This document shows positions 24,192 through 32,476 of a stretch of DNA of 64,000 bases, in pieces (positions within the stretch are counted from its first letter, which is position 1; each line of letters begins with the position of its first letter). The notes under the pieces are model-generated. The model saw only the letters and a list, made by a program, of their open reading frames with translations. It ran no database searches and had not been told where the DNA came from. Source of the DNA: Couchioplanes caeruleus (GTDB taxonomy: Bacteria > Actinomycetota > Actinomycetes > Mycobacteriales > Micromonosporaceae); NCBI RefSeq assembly GCF_003751945.1, contig NZ_RJKL01000001.1, positions 2,914,001-2,978,000 on the forward strand. The letters run 5' to 3'. The translations under genes and the position numbers were made by a program.

Positions 24192-25544
24192 TTGCGTTCG
24201 CCGCGACGCGGTAGGACCGCTGACCGTCAGAAGGCTGAGATCCATGGGGCCACCGGCCCTCAGGACAAGCGCCCAGCAGGTCGTCGGAGCAAGACGCCGA
24301 CAACAACCCCGCCCGAGTCCAGCGGATCAAGCGGCAGCCCGCCCTCCAGGCTCGAGCCGATCAGGCGACGGTGGCCCGACTGGACCTTGGAGAAGTGGAT
24401 CGCCGCGGCCGGTTTCGCCATCACAGTGGTCGGCCTCCTGGCCGGCGGTGCGACGTGGCTCATAGATCAGACGAGCGCCAGCATGGCCTCCCGGCGACCG
24501 GTCTGCGGCATGTCGATGACGGGAGAGCCCGATCTGCTGGTCAGTGGCTACGTCGTGATCGACAGTCCGGGCGCCACCAAACCCCGGCCTTCCGTCTCGC
24601 GCGCCTGCAACTCCCGCGATGCCGACAACCGGGTGACCCGGCGCGGACCCGGTCGCTACGACGTACGCCTGGAGAAGCTAGGGGTCAACGGTGGAACCGT
24701 GGAGGTCACCGCGGTCAGCGACGCCGCGCGGGTCTGCGGTACCGACGGGTGGGGCATGGCCGGCAACGGCAAGGACCTCGACGCCCGGGTGGTCTGCTCC
24801 GACGAGCGGGGGACGCCACGAGACTCGGGCTTCACCCTGCGCTTCCTGCAGGCCAGGGCAGGGACCGGTGCGCTCGCCTACCTGCGCTACGACGCCGGAT
24901 CCGTGTCGCCGTTCATTCCCGACCCCAACTACTCGTTCAACTCCTTCAATTCCGCCATCTCGGTGGAACGCGAGGCGGCCGGCGAGTATGAAGTCTTCCT
25001 CCAGGACATCCAGCAATCGGTGGACAACGGAGCGCCGGGCGTCATGAAGGTGACCTCACTCGGGCCCGTACCAAGGGTGTGCAACCCGAAGATGTGGAAC
25101 TCCTGGAAGAACAAGGACACCGGCAACCGCTTCCTGCTGGCGAAAGTCCACTGCTCGGACGCGGCGGGCGTCGGAGTGGACACGGGATTCACCGTGACCT
25201 ACACCGTCGAGCTGGCGTCTCGACCGGACCTGAGGATGCCCGGTGCTCAGCTCTGGGCCAACGACGAGCACGCGCAGCGGTACACGCCCATGATGAGCTA
25301 TCAGTGCAACTCCACCGGACACGACATCATGATTCAACGCCAGGGACCGGGCGACTACGCGGTGGAACTGGCCGGCTTCGACGCCGGCCAGGGCCAGGCG
25401 CAGATTTCCGGATACGGCGGCTCCGCCTACTGCGCCATCGCACATTCGACCAAGCGTCTCGGCGACTCCACCACCGTCGGAGTGCGCTGTTGGAAGGGTG
25501 GCCAACCCGCCGACGCGAAATTTGTCCTACTCCATCAGCCATAG
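24192..25544 (+). CDS. membrane-anchored protein with three repeated beta-type modules
   Basis: A 450-residue protein with a basic N-terminus, one membrane helix at about 72-92 (WIAAAGFAITVVGLLAGGATW) and a large outer part. The outer part has three diverged modules of about 105-120 residues. Each holds G-x-G-x-Y-x-V-x-L, then A-R/Y-V-C, then V-x-C-x-D/K-x-x-G and a final F-x-L strand: RRGPGRYDVRLEKLG with ARVCGTDGW; EAAGEYEVFLQDI with PRVCNPKMW; RQGPGDYAVELAGF with AYCAIAHS. The paired cysteines in each module suggest disulphides outside the cell. The start is uncertain: the frame has no ATG before the helix, and a TTG at 24192 with GAAGGGAAG upstream is the best candidate. Function unknown. 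Confidence 0.78.
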   Translation: MRSPRRGRTADRQKAEIHGATGPQDKRPAGRRSKTPTTTPPESSGSSGSPPSRLEPIRRRWPDWTLEKWIAAAGFAITVVGLLAGGATWLIDQTSASMASRRPVCGMSMTGEPDLLVSGYVVIDSPGATKPRPSVSRACNSRDADNRVTRRGPGRYDVRLEKLGVNGGTVEVTAVSDAARVCGTDGWGMAGNGKDLDARVVCSDERGTPRDSGFTLRFLQARAGTGALAYLRYDAGSVSPFIPDPNYSFNSFNSAISVEREAAGEYEVFLQDIQQSVDNGAPGVMKVTSLGPVPRVCNPKMWNSWKNKDTGNRFLLAKVHCSDAAGVGVDTGFTVTYTVELASRPDLRMPGAQLWANDEHAQRYTPMMSYQCNSTGHDIMIQRQGPGDYAVELAGFDAGQGQAQISGYGGSAYCAIAHSTKRLGDSTTVGVRCWKGGQPADAKFVLLHQP

Positions 25545-25758
25545 CTTGTCGCGAGCGAAAGGCCGGCACCGGCCGCGCCCGGTCGTTCGCCGTGCCAGGT
25601 TGGGCAGCCGCCGTTCGAGGGTTAGCGCCATCCGATGCCGCCCGAGGAAGTCGTCCACCACCGCCCGGAGCCGGGAAGGCCGGTCACTGATCACCGGGCG
25701 CGTCCGCGCGGTTGCGGATCGCTGTGTGTCGATCGTCTCGGTCAAAGAAAGGGCACCG

Positions 25759-25977
25759 GTGGCCATCAATGACTACCATCGCCGCGTGCAACGGGGGAGC
25801 TGGGAAGAGCAGAGCGATACGCAGGTCCTGGGCCTGCCACCACAGGGTGTGTTCGTCGATCATCGGGGCTCGCGACGCCGGCTGCTCGCCGCGCTCGGCG
25901 TGCTCGTGGCGGTCACGCTCACCGCCTGGCTGGCCATCATCGTGGTGAGCGTCGTCATCGCGGCGGCACCGTCCTGA
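25759..25977 (+). CDS. small single-span membrane protein
   Basis: A 72-residue protein: about 40 polar residues (INDYHRRVQRGSWEEQSDTQ) then one strong membrane helix, LLAALGVLVAVTLTAWLAII. The GTG at 25759 has AAAGG seven bases upstream. Its stop lies eight bases before the start of the large envelope-biogenesis gene, whose ribosome site overlaps this stop, so the two are probably coupled. I infer an accessory role for the neighbour. No family is recognised. Confidence 0.65.
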   Translation: MAINDYHRRVQRGSWEEQSDTQVLGLPPQGVFVDHRGSRRRLLAALGVLVAVTLTAWLAIIVVSVVIAAAPS

Positions 25978-25985
25978 GGTCACCG

Positions 25986-28900
25986 GTGGTGCGCAACCGA
26001 GGCGCCGATCGGCCCCGCGCGCATTGGGTGATCTTCGCGCTGGCCGTGTCCGCCCTCATGATCACACTGAGTCTGAACGCCTACACCACGACGACCGGCG
26101 GCGGCACCGTACAGCCCGGCCAGACCGAGATCGTCGACAAGGCCTCGGCCCTCTCCGGGCCGGTCATCCAGTCCGAGGCGGGACGGCTGACCGCGCGGCG
26201 GCTCCCCGCCCGGGCCCTCGCGCTGACCTTCGACGACGGCCCGGATCCGGTATGGACGCCACAGATCCTGGACGCCTTGCGCCGGCACGGCGCCAAGGCC
26301 ACGTTCTTCGTGGTCGGCGCCCAGGTCAACAAGCATCCCGAGCTGGTACGCCGGATCCTTGCCGAGGGGCATCAGCTAGGCCTGCACTCGTTCACCCATC
26401 ACGACCTGGCGACGATGTCGGAGAGCCGGCGCCGCCTCGAGTTCGCCCTGACGCGCAACGCCGTCGCCCACGCCACCGGCCGCGACGTCCGCCTGTTCCG
26501 GCCGCCCTACCTGGCATCGTCGGCCCGCGTCGACCAACGCGGCCTCGACCTGATCCGGGCCGCCGGGCGAGACGGCTACGTGACGGTGCTGGCGGACCGG
26601 GACACCAACGACTGGCGGCGCCCTGGCGTCAAGTGGATCGCCAACGCCGCCCTGCCCGGCGGGGACGCGGGAACCATCGTGCTGATGCACGACGGTGGCG
26701 GGGACCGGCAGCAGACCGTCGAGGCGCTGGACGTGCTGCTGCCGCAACTCGCCGCGCAGGGGCGGCACAGCGTCACCGTCTCGGGCGCGCTGCCGGACCT
26801 GCCCGCCACCGCTCCGGCGTCGCTGCGCCTGAAGGTGCAGGGTCAGGCGTTCGCGATCGCGCAGCACGGCGCCGGCCTGGTCGGCGACGCCCTCTTCGTC
26901 CTCATGATCTTCGCGACCGTGCTCGCCGGCACCCGCATGCTGATCCAGACCTTCTGCGCGTGGCGGCACTCCCGTCGCTCGCGCCGGACCCCGCCGCCGT
27001 TCCGCGCGCCGGTGTCGGTGATCGTGCCGGCACACAACGAGGCCGCCAACATCGTCGCCACCGTCGAGTCACTGCTCGCCAACGACTATCCCGACATGGA
27101 GATCGTGGTCGTCGACGACGGATCGACCGACGACACGGCGGCCCTGGTGGAGGCGCTCGACCGGCCCGACGTTCGCGTCCTGCGCCGTACCAACCTGGGC
27201 AAGGCGGCCGCGTTGCGGACCGGCGTCGCGGAGGCGCGCCACGACATCCTGGTGCTGATCGACGGTGACACCATCGTCGAGCCGGACACCATCGAGCTGC
27301 TCGTTCGCCGGTTCGCCGATGCGGGCGTCGGCGCGGTCGCCGGCAACGCCAAGGTCGCCAACCGCACCGGCGTGATCGGCCGCTGGCAGCACGTGGAGTA
27401 TGTGGTCGCGTTCAACCTGGACCGCCGGGTGTTCGAAACCGCCGGCTGCATGATGACCGTGCCCGGTGCCCTCGGCGCCTTCCGCCGGGCCGCGCTGGAG
27501 GCGGCCGGCGGCTTCGACACCGACACGCTGGCCGAGGACACCGACATCACGATGGCGATCTGCCGGGCCGGATGGCGGGTGGTGTACGACGACAAGGCCT
27601 GCGCCTGGACTGAGGCGCCGGGCACCTGGGCCGGGCTGTGGCGGCAACGCTACCGGTGGTGCTACGGCACCATGCAGGCGATGTGGAAGCACCGGGCCGC
27701 GCTGCGCGAACGCGGCGCCGGCGGCCGGCTCGGCCGCCGTGGCCTGGTCTACGTCGCCGTCTTCCAGGTCCTGCAGCCCTTGCTGGCCCCGGCCGTCGAC
27801 ATCTACCTGCTCTGGTCGCTGCTGTTCGAGCCGGCCGGCTGGGTCGCGGTGCTCTGGCTCGGCATCCACGTCGCCCAGTTCCTGGTCGCCGTCTACGCGT
27901 TCCGCCTCGACCGGGAGCCGGCCGGCCCGCTGTGGTCGCTGCCGCTGCAACAGATCGGCTACCGGCAACTCATCTATCTGGTGACCATCCAGTCGACGGT
28001 GACCGCACTGATCGGCAGCCGCCTGCGCTGGCACGTCACGGCGCGCACCGGGCGCGCGGCGGCTCTCGCCCCGAACGCCACGGCGGCCGACAGCCGCGCT
28101 GTACGCATCCAACGGCGGGTCCGACTGCGGCGGCTCGGGCGCGACAAGGGCCCGCTGTGGGCCCGGCTCACGCTGTGGACCGGCGTCGTCCTGATCGCGA
28201 TCAGCGGCACGACGGCGGTGGTCACCGCGGTCCTACGCCACCGCTACGAGAACTCCATCCAGCGCGCCGATCTACTCGGCGAGGCGGCCACCTACCACGG
28301 CGACGCGGACGGCTGGAGCCTCGACAAGCCGCTCAACATCCTGCTGATCGGCATCGACTGGCGGAAGGGGTCCACCGGCACGATCCGGTCGGACACCGTG
28401 ATCGTCCTGCACGTGCCGAAGAGCAAGGATCGCGCGTACCTGTTCTCGCTGCCGCGAGACACCCTCGTCGACATCCCGGCGTTGCCCGAGATCGGTTTCC
28501 AGGGCGGGCGCGACCGGCTCAACAGCTCCTTCGCGTACGGGTCCGGGCTGGACCAGGACCGGGCCCGGGGCGGCCGGCTGCTCGCCGCCACGGTCAAGCG
28601 GCTGACCGGCCTGCCCGGGCTGGACGCCGCGGTGCTCGTCGACTTCTACGGTTTCGCCGATGTCATCCGGGCGCTCGGTGGGCTGCGCGTCTGCGTCGAC
28701 GCCGAGGTCCGCTCGATACACACCCGCCGGGTGTTCCCGAAGGGCTGCGACCGGATGACCGGCGGCGAGGCCATCGACTACCTGCGGCAGCGCAAGTCGG
28801 TGAAGGGCAGCGACTACGGGCGGCAGCACCACCAGCAGGAGTTCATCGCGTCGATCGCGGCGGAGGCCAAGCGGCAGAACCTGGCGACCAACCCGGTCAA

Positions 28901-29171
28901 GCTCGACGCGGTGCTCCGGCGGGCCGGCAACGCGATGACGATGACGACCGGGCCGGCCAGTCCGACCGATCTGGCGCTGGCCCTGCGCGGGATCAGCCCG
29001 GACCAGATCACCATGATCAAGACACCGGGGCACGGCGTGCGCCGCGCCGGCCAGTATCTCGGCGAGGAGCTGGAACCGGCCGCGTACGAGATGTTCCGCG
29101 CGGTCCGGGACGGCACGCTGCCGCAGTTCGTCGCCGCCCATCCCGAGCTGGTCTCGGGCGCCGCCCGGTAG
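25986..29171 (+). CDS. tripartite fusion: NodB polysaccharide deacetylase - GT2 glycosyltransferase - LytR-CpsA-Psr ligase
   Basis: One uninterrupted 1061-residue frame. After a membrane helix (about 15-33), residues about 75-265 form a complete NodB deacetylase: TFDDGPD, HSFTHHD, FRPPYL, DTNDWRRPG and IVLMHDGGG supply all five motifs. A helix near 300 leads into a processive family-2 glycosyltransferase (about 340-690): VIVPAHNEAANI, VVVDDGSTDDT, LIDGDT, AEDTDIT and QRYRWCYG, plus several C-terminal membrane helices. A further helix near 730-750 precedes an LCP domain (about 775-1010): LNILLIGIDWR, SDTVIVLHVP, YLFSLPRDTLVDIP. The protein could make, modify and attach a polysaccharide to the wall. 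NodB-GT2 fusions are known; addition of LCP is unusual. Start GTG 25986, GTG 25989 alternative. Confidence 0.92.
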   Translation: MVRNRGADRPRAHWVIFALAVSALMITLSLNAYTTTTGGGTVQPGQTEIVDKASALSGPVIQSEAGRLTARRLPARALALTFDDGPDPVWTPQILDALRRHGAKATFFVVGAQVNKHPELVRRILAEGHQLGLHSFTHHDLATMSESRRRLEFALTRNAVAHATGRDVRLFRPPYLASSARVDQRGLDLIRAAGRDGYVTVLADRDTNDWRRPGVKWIANAALPGGDAGTIVLMHDGGGDRQQTVEALDVLLPQLAAQGRHSVTVSGALPDLPATAPASLRLKVQGQAFAIAQHGAGLVGDALFVLMIFATVLAGTRMLIQTFCAWRHSRRSRRTPPPFRAPVSVIVPAHNEAANIVATVESLLANDYPDMEIVVVDDGSTDDTAALVEALDRPDVRVLRRTNLGKAAALRTGVAEARHDILVLIDGDTIVEPDTIELLVRRFADAGVGAVAGNAKVANRTGVIGRWQHVEYVVAFNLDRRVFETAGCMMTVPGALGAFRRAALEAAGGFDTDTLAEDTDITMAICRAGWRVVYDDKACAWTEAPGTWAGLWRQRYRWCYGTMQAMWKHRAALRERGAGGRLGRRGLVYVAVFQVLQPLLAPAVDIYLLWSLLFEPAGWVAVLWLGIHVAQFLVAVYAFRLDREPAGPLWSLPLQQIGYRQLIYLVTIQSTVTALIGSRLRWHVTARTGRAAALAPNATAADSRAVRIQRRVRLRRLGRDKGPLWARLTLWTGVVLIAISGTTAVVTAVLRHRYENSIQRADLLGEAATYHGDADGWSLDKPLNILLIGIDWRKGSTGTIRSDTVIVLHVPKSKDRAYLFSLPRDTLVDIPALPEIGFQGGRDRLNSSFAYGSGLDQDRARGGRLLAATVKRLTGLPGLDAAVLVDFYGFADVIRALGGLRVCVDAEVRSIHTRRVFPKGCDRMTGGEAIDYLRQRKSVKGSDYGRQHHQQEFIASIAAEAKRQNLATNPVKLDAVLRRAGNAMTMTTGPASPTDLALALRGISPDQITMIKTPGHGVRRAGQYLGEELEPAAYEMFRAVRDGTLPQFVAAHPELVSGAAR

Positions 29172-29210
29172 GGCCCCCGAACGGGGACGGCACTGTTTTT
29201 CGATCTCGTG

Positions 29211-29237
29211 CAACTTCAGCGATCTTTCGAGGCGTCT
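29211..29237 (+). promoter_or_regulatory. candidate ECF-type promoter of the downstream sigma gene
   Basis: CAACTT (29211-29216), a 16-base spacer and CGTCT (29233-29237) resemble the -35 'AAC' and -10 'CGTC' elements of ECF-dependent promoters. It lies 45 bases before the GTG of an ECF sigma gene, so autoregulation is a reasonable guess. Confidence 0.55.
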
Positions 29238-29281
29238 CTAGTCCGTACCGGCAACTGCGAAGGATCGAGAACGGTGGGTCT

Positions 29282-29827
29282 GTGTCAGAGGATGACGAAC
29301 TACACTTCACGGACTTTGTGCATGCCAGGTCCCCCGCGTTGCTGCGTACCGCGTTCCTGTTGACCGCGGACTCCCACCTCGCCCAGGACCTGCTGCAGAC
29401 GGCCCTCGTCAAGACCTGGCGGACGTGGCGCAACGTACGACGCCAGGATTCGCCGGACGCGTACGTACGCCGGGTGATGGTGACGACGGCCACCTCGTGG
29501 TGGCGCCGGAAATGGCGGGGTGAACGCCCGGCTCAGAGCCTGCCGGACACGGGAGCGCACGACGGAGAGCTGGAAAGCATCGGTGCCCGCCGCGCTCTGA
29601 TCGCGGCGCTCGCTCAGCTTCCGCCACGACAGCGTGCCGTCGTGGTCCTGCGCTACTACGAGGACCTCCCCGAGCAACAGGTCGCCGCTCTGCTGGGCAC
29701 CTCGGTCGGCAATGTGAAAAGTCAGGCCTCCCGAGGTCTGAGCAAACTCCGCGCCGACGGCGCACTGGACGACTGGGCGCCACAGCGGCACCGCGTCCTC
29801 CAACGAGCTCACGATGGACAGGAGTAG
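29282..29827 (+). CDS. SigE-family ECF RNA polymerase sigma factor
   Basis: A 181-residue sigma factor of the actinobacterial SigE-like group (TIGR02983 type). Region 2 is FTDFVHARSPALLRTAFLLT, then DSHLAQDLLQTALVKTWRTW. Region 4 is AQLPPRQRAVVVLRYYEDLP, then EQQVAALLGTSVGNVKSQAS as the helix-turn-helix. The GTG at 29282 follows GGTGGG. The next gene starts two bases after its stop, so the pair is one transcript. An ECF-like promoter lies upstream. Its regulon is unknown, but the position after the LCP fusion gene suggests an envelope-stress role. Confidence 0.93.
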   Translation: MSEDDELHFTDFVHARSPALLRTAFLLTADSHLAQDLLQTALVKTWRTWRNVRRQDSPDAYVRRVMVTTATSWWRRKWRGERPAQSLPDTGAHDGELESIGARRALIAALAQLPPRQRAVVVLRYYEDLPEQQVAALLGTSVGNVKSQASRGLSKLRADGALDDWAPQRHRVLQRAHDGQE

Positions 29828-29829
29828 TT

Positions 29830-30462
29830 ATGGACCACCCTGACAGCGAACTGATGAGCTCCGCCCGCCGCGCCCTCGCCGACAGCGCCTCGCTGGCTCC
29901 GGTCGTGCCGCCGGGATTCCTGCACATGGTCGAGCACCGCGGCCGCCAGTCACGCCGGAGAAGGACGTCCTTGGCGGCGATCTGCGCCGTCGGCGTTGCC
30001 GCCACGGCGGCGTTCGCGGTGACAGCGGAATCCGCGCCGCCGTCGCACGTCTCGGCCGCGCCCAACGCAGCCCCGGCCCCGGGCAGTCCCGTGGTGTTCG
30101 CAGCCGTCGAACAGGTCCGCCGGCGGCAGGGCACTTGCGCCAGCGGCTGGCTGCCCGGCAGTGACGGCTGCTTCCGGCTCGCTCCGAACAGCCTCCGCGT
30201 CGACAGCCCCCGCAACGTCGAACTCGTGATCGATCCGACCACCAATGAGAAAGTGGTGCGTCTGACCATGTCGGACAGCGACACGGTCCGCTTCGACGAG
30301 ATCACCGCGGCTCTGGAGCCACACCAGGGCATGCTCGCCATCATCGTGGATGACCAGGTCGTCTCGGCACCCATCATCATGGGCCACATCACCGGCCCCA
30401 CCGTAGAGATCCTCCCCACTGAGGTAAAGGGAGGCGAGGAACTGTTCCACCGGATCAAGTGA
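29830..30462 (+). CDS. membrane protein with SecDF P1-head-like domain, sigma-factor partner
   Basis: A 210-residue protein: a 45-residue cytoplasmic N-terminus, one membrane helix (SLAAICAVGVAATAAFAVTA), an Ala/Pro linker and an outer domain. The outer domain contains RNVELVIDPTTNEKVVRLTM, then FDEITAALEPHQGMLAIIVD and DQVVSAPIIMGHITGPTVEI. The D-D-x-V-x-S-A-P motif is that of the SecD/SecDF P1 head subdomain. It is encoded two bases after the ECF sigma gene, the position usually held by an anti-sigma factor, but the N-terminus shows no zinc-finger motif. It may be a sensor or anti-sigma factor of a new kind; this is inference. It overlaps the convergent hydrolase gene by eight bases. Confidence 0.82.
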   Translation: MDHPDSELMSSARRALADSASLAPVVPPGFLHMVEHRGRQSRRRRTSLAAICAVGVAATAAFAVTAESAPPSHVSAAPNAAPAPGSPVVFAAVEQVRRRQGTCASGWLPGSDGCFRLAPNSLRVDSPRNVELVIDPTTNEKVVRLTMSDSDTVRFDEITAALEPHQGMLAIIVDDQVVSAPIIMGHITGPTVEILPTEVKGGEELFHRIK

Positions 30463-31288
30463 TGTGGTTGCGGAGAAACGAGCGCAGCACGGCCTCGAAC
30501 TCCGCCGGGGTCTCGACGTGCGGGCTGTGGCCGGCGTCGAACGTGGACAACGTGAGATCCGGGACGCACTCCAGCGCCGGACGGCTCGCCGCCAGCGGGA
30601 CTATCCGATCGTGGCGGGCCCAGGCGGCCAGCACCGGGCAGCGCACCCGCCCGGCCAGGTCCCGTACGTCGAGGTCCGCGAAACCGCGCCATGCCGCGGC
30701 GAGGATCGGCGCGGAGTCGTAGCCGGCGGCGACGATCGCGGCCCGGTGCGTCGCGGCCGCCGGGGTCCGCAACATCTGCCGGTAGTACGCCGCGAACGCC
30801 CACCGGTACCACCACCGGCGTCGTCGCCCCGCGCGGAACAGGGCGACGAACGCGCGGATGGCGAGCCGTTCGCGCCGGCCGATCGGTGCCAGGCCGGCGC
30901 CGTCGATCAGGACCAGGCCGGTGACACGCTCCGGATGCAGGGCCGCCAACCGCAGCGCGGCGGCGCCGCCGATCGAGTTGCCCAGCACGGTGGCCCGCGC
31001 GATGCCGAGCGCGTCGAGCAGGCCGAGGGCCAGTTCGGCGTATCGGGTGGCGGTGGGCGGCTCCCGGTCCGGGCCGGAATTGCCCTGGCCGGGCCAGTCC
31101 GGCGCGACGACTCGCCACTGCCCGGCCAGGGCGGCGCGCAGGCTCGCGAAATCCTGTGCCCCGTGCCCGATCGCGTGCAGGCACAGCAGGACCGGCAGCT
31201 CGTCGCGGCCGGGAGCGCTGTCGTCGCACGCCATCGTGACGCCGTGGACCTGCGCCTCGCGGTCGTTGGCTCCCAGTCGCACAACCAT
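30455..31288 (-). CDS. alpha/beta-fold hydrolase
   Basis: A 277-residue alpha/beta hydrolase. It has an oxyanion-hole region (VLLCLHAIGHGAQDF), DWPGQGNSG, the nucleophile elbow GNSIGG (Ser about 117), a late acid in ARHDRIVPL and the catalytic His in FDAGHSPHVETP. The cap domain is short and Arg/Trp-rich (RAGRRRRWWYRWAFAAYY). This is the general peptidase S33/haloperoxidase-like group, and the substrate cannot be told. I chose the ATG at 31288 because the upstream in-frame codons have non-coding composition. The gene ends within the last bases of the convergent SecD-like gene. Confidence 0.85.
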   Translation of the reverse strand: MVVRLGANDREAQVHGVTMACDDSAPGRDELPVLLCLHAIGHGAQDFASLRAALAGQWRVVAPDWPGQGNSGPDREPPTATRYAELALGLLDALGIARATVLGNSIGGAAALRLAALHPERVTGLVLIDGAGLAPIGRRERLAIRAFVALFRAGRRRRWWYRWAFAAYYRQMLRTPAAATHRAAIVAAGYDSAPILAAAWRGFADLDVRDLAGRVRCPVLAAWARHDRIVPLAASRPALECVPDLTLSTFDAGHSPHVETPAEFEAVLRSFLRNHIT

Positions 31289-31335
31289 GGTTACAGGAAT
31301 ACCAGCGGGTCGACGGCCGGGAGACGGCTCCGCCG

Positions 31336-31533
31336 TCACATGTAGATGTCGATGCCCGTCCCGTTGGTGACCTTGGCGGCGACGACGGTGCCGGCCTGGA
31401 CGCCGCGGAGCGCCTGGAGCAGGTCGGCCTGCGCGTTGACCTGCTCCTGCTGTGCCCTCGGGTCGGGCGCCGCACCGGGAGCCATGACGTGTCCCCAGAG
31501 AGCAGCACCCGAGCCGATCGAGGCGATTGACAT
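31336..31533 (-). CDS. small hypothetical protein
   Basis: A 65-residue protein beginning MSIASIGSGAALWGHVMAPG and ending ATVTNGTGIDIYM-like (exactly AAKVTNGTGIDIYM). The middle (QQEQVNAQADLLQALRGVQA) is helical. The ATG at 31533 has a good AAGGTGGT ribosome site. The layout of a short Ile/Ser N-terminus, amphipathic helix and hydrophobic tail recalls small motility-locus proteins (YjfB type), but the match is too weak to assign. It is transcribed from the same side as the hydrolase gene 47 bases downstream of it and is divergent from the gene at 31702. Confidence 0.6.
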   Translation of the reverse strand: MSIASIGSGAALWGHVMAPGAAPDPRAQQEQVNAQADLLQALRGVQAGTVVAAKVTNGTGIDIYM

Positions 31534-31701
31534 GTGAGTACCACCTTGTGACTGCCGCACGGCGGGCGCCGGGCGAGTTGGCAGCGACTCCATCGTCCGG
31601 CCCGCGGAAAACTTGAGGTTTTCTTGCGGAAGTGTCGGGAGCTGCCTGCGCGGCCGGGAAGAGCGCTGTCGGTTGCCGGGACACGGTGATAGACAGCCTC
31701 A

Positions 31702-32466
31702 GTGAAGGAGATTCTCGAGTTCCCCGACCTGCTGCGGCTGATCGACGAGCGGTCGGTCGCCTTCCGCGCCGCGGTCGCCTCCGCGCCCAGCCTCGACGTG
31801 CCGGTGCCGACCTGCCCCGGGTGGACGCTGTTCGATCTGGTGGAGCATCTGGGCGAGGGACGCCGCAAGTGGGCCGCCATCATCGCCGCAGGGCCTGCCG
31901 ACGCTCCCCCGGCCGAATCCGCATGGAAGAGCGCCGCGCCCCGGGAGCGCGAAGCTCTGCTGGCCTGGTCGGCCGCATCGACGCAGGAGCTCCTGGACGC
32001 ACTGCGGGAGGTCGGCCCGGATAGCGGTTGCTGGACGTGGTGGGGCACGTCGCAGGTGCCGCAGACCTGCGGCGCCGCCGCCCGGCACCAGCTCCAGGAG
32101 ATCGCGGTGCACACCTACGACGTCCAGGTCACCCTCGGCGCCCCGCAGCCGCTGCCGGACGAGGTCGCCCTCGACGGTGTCGAGGAGTTCCAGTTCACCT
32201 GCTGTGCAACGACGGCCGCCTGGCCGCACGAGCCCGCTGTCATCGACTACCACGCCACCGAGGGCCGTTCCTGGCGCCTTCGGCTCTCCGGCGACGGCGC
32301 ACGGATCGCCCGCCTTGCCGAACCCGTCACCGCTGCCGACGCCTCCGCCCGGGCCACGGCCAGTGAGCTGGTTCTGGTCTTCTACGGCCGCATTCCGCTG
32401 GACTCGGTGGAGCTGGACGGCGACCGACGCATCTTCGACCAGCTCATCGCCTGGGAACCGGAGTAG
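31702..32466 (+). CDS. maleylpyruvate isomerase-family (mycothiol-dependent) enzyme
   Basis: A 254-residue MDMPI-family protein. The N-terminal four-helix metal domain shows VPTCPGWTLFDLVEHLGEG with the W-x-L/V-x-x-L-x-x-H-L motif, and a second metal region HQLQEIAVHTYDVQVTLG (H-x-x-E-x-x-x-H-x-x-D). The C-terminal 80 residues (WRLRLSGDGARIARL; ATASELVLVFYGRIP) form the SCP2-like MDMPI C-terminal domain. The enzyme probably uses mycothiol as thiol cofactor. The start is the GTG at 31702. It ends 10 bases from the stop of the convergent EccA-like gene. Confidence 0.9.
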   Translation: MKEILEFPDLLRLIDERSVAFRAAVASAPSLDVPVPTCPGWTLFDLVEHLGEGRRKWAAIIAAGPADAPPAESAWKSAAPREREALLAWSAASTQELLDALREVGPDSGCWTWWGTSQVPQTCGAAARHQLQEIAVHTYDVQVTLGAPQPLPDEVALDGVEEFQFTCCATTAAWPHEPAVIDYHATEGRSWRLRLSGDGARIARLAEPVTAADASARATASELVLVFYGRIPLDSVELDGDRRIFDQLIAWEPE

Positions 32467-32476
32467 TAGGACGGGG

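Noticed and set aside
27638..29281. Upstream extension of the SigE-type sigma gene frame into the LCP fusion gene
   Set aside because: Only the part from the GTG at 29282 matches sigma factors; the earlier part is a shadow of the fusion gene.
29409..32114. 901-codon minus-strand open frame
   Set aside because: It runs across several real genes on both strands, and its composition is Arg/Ser/Pro-rich with no domain.
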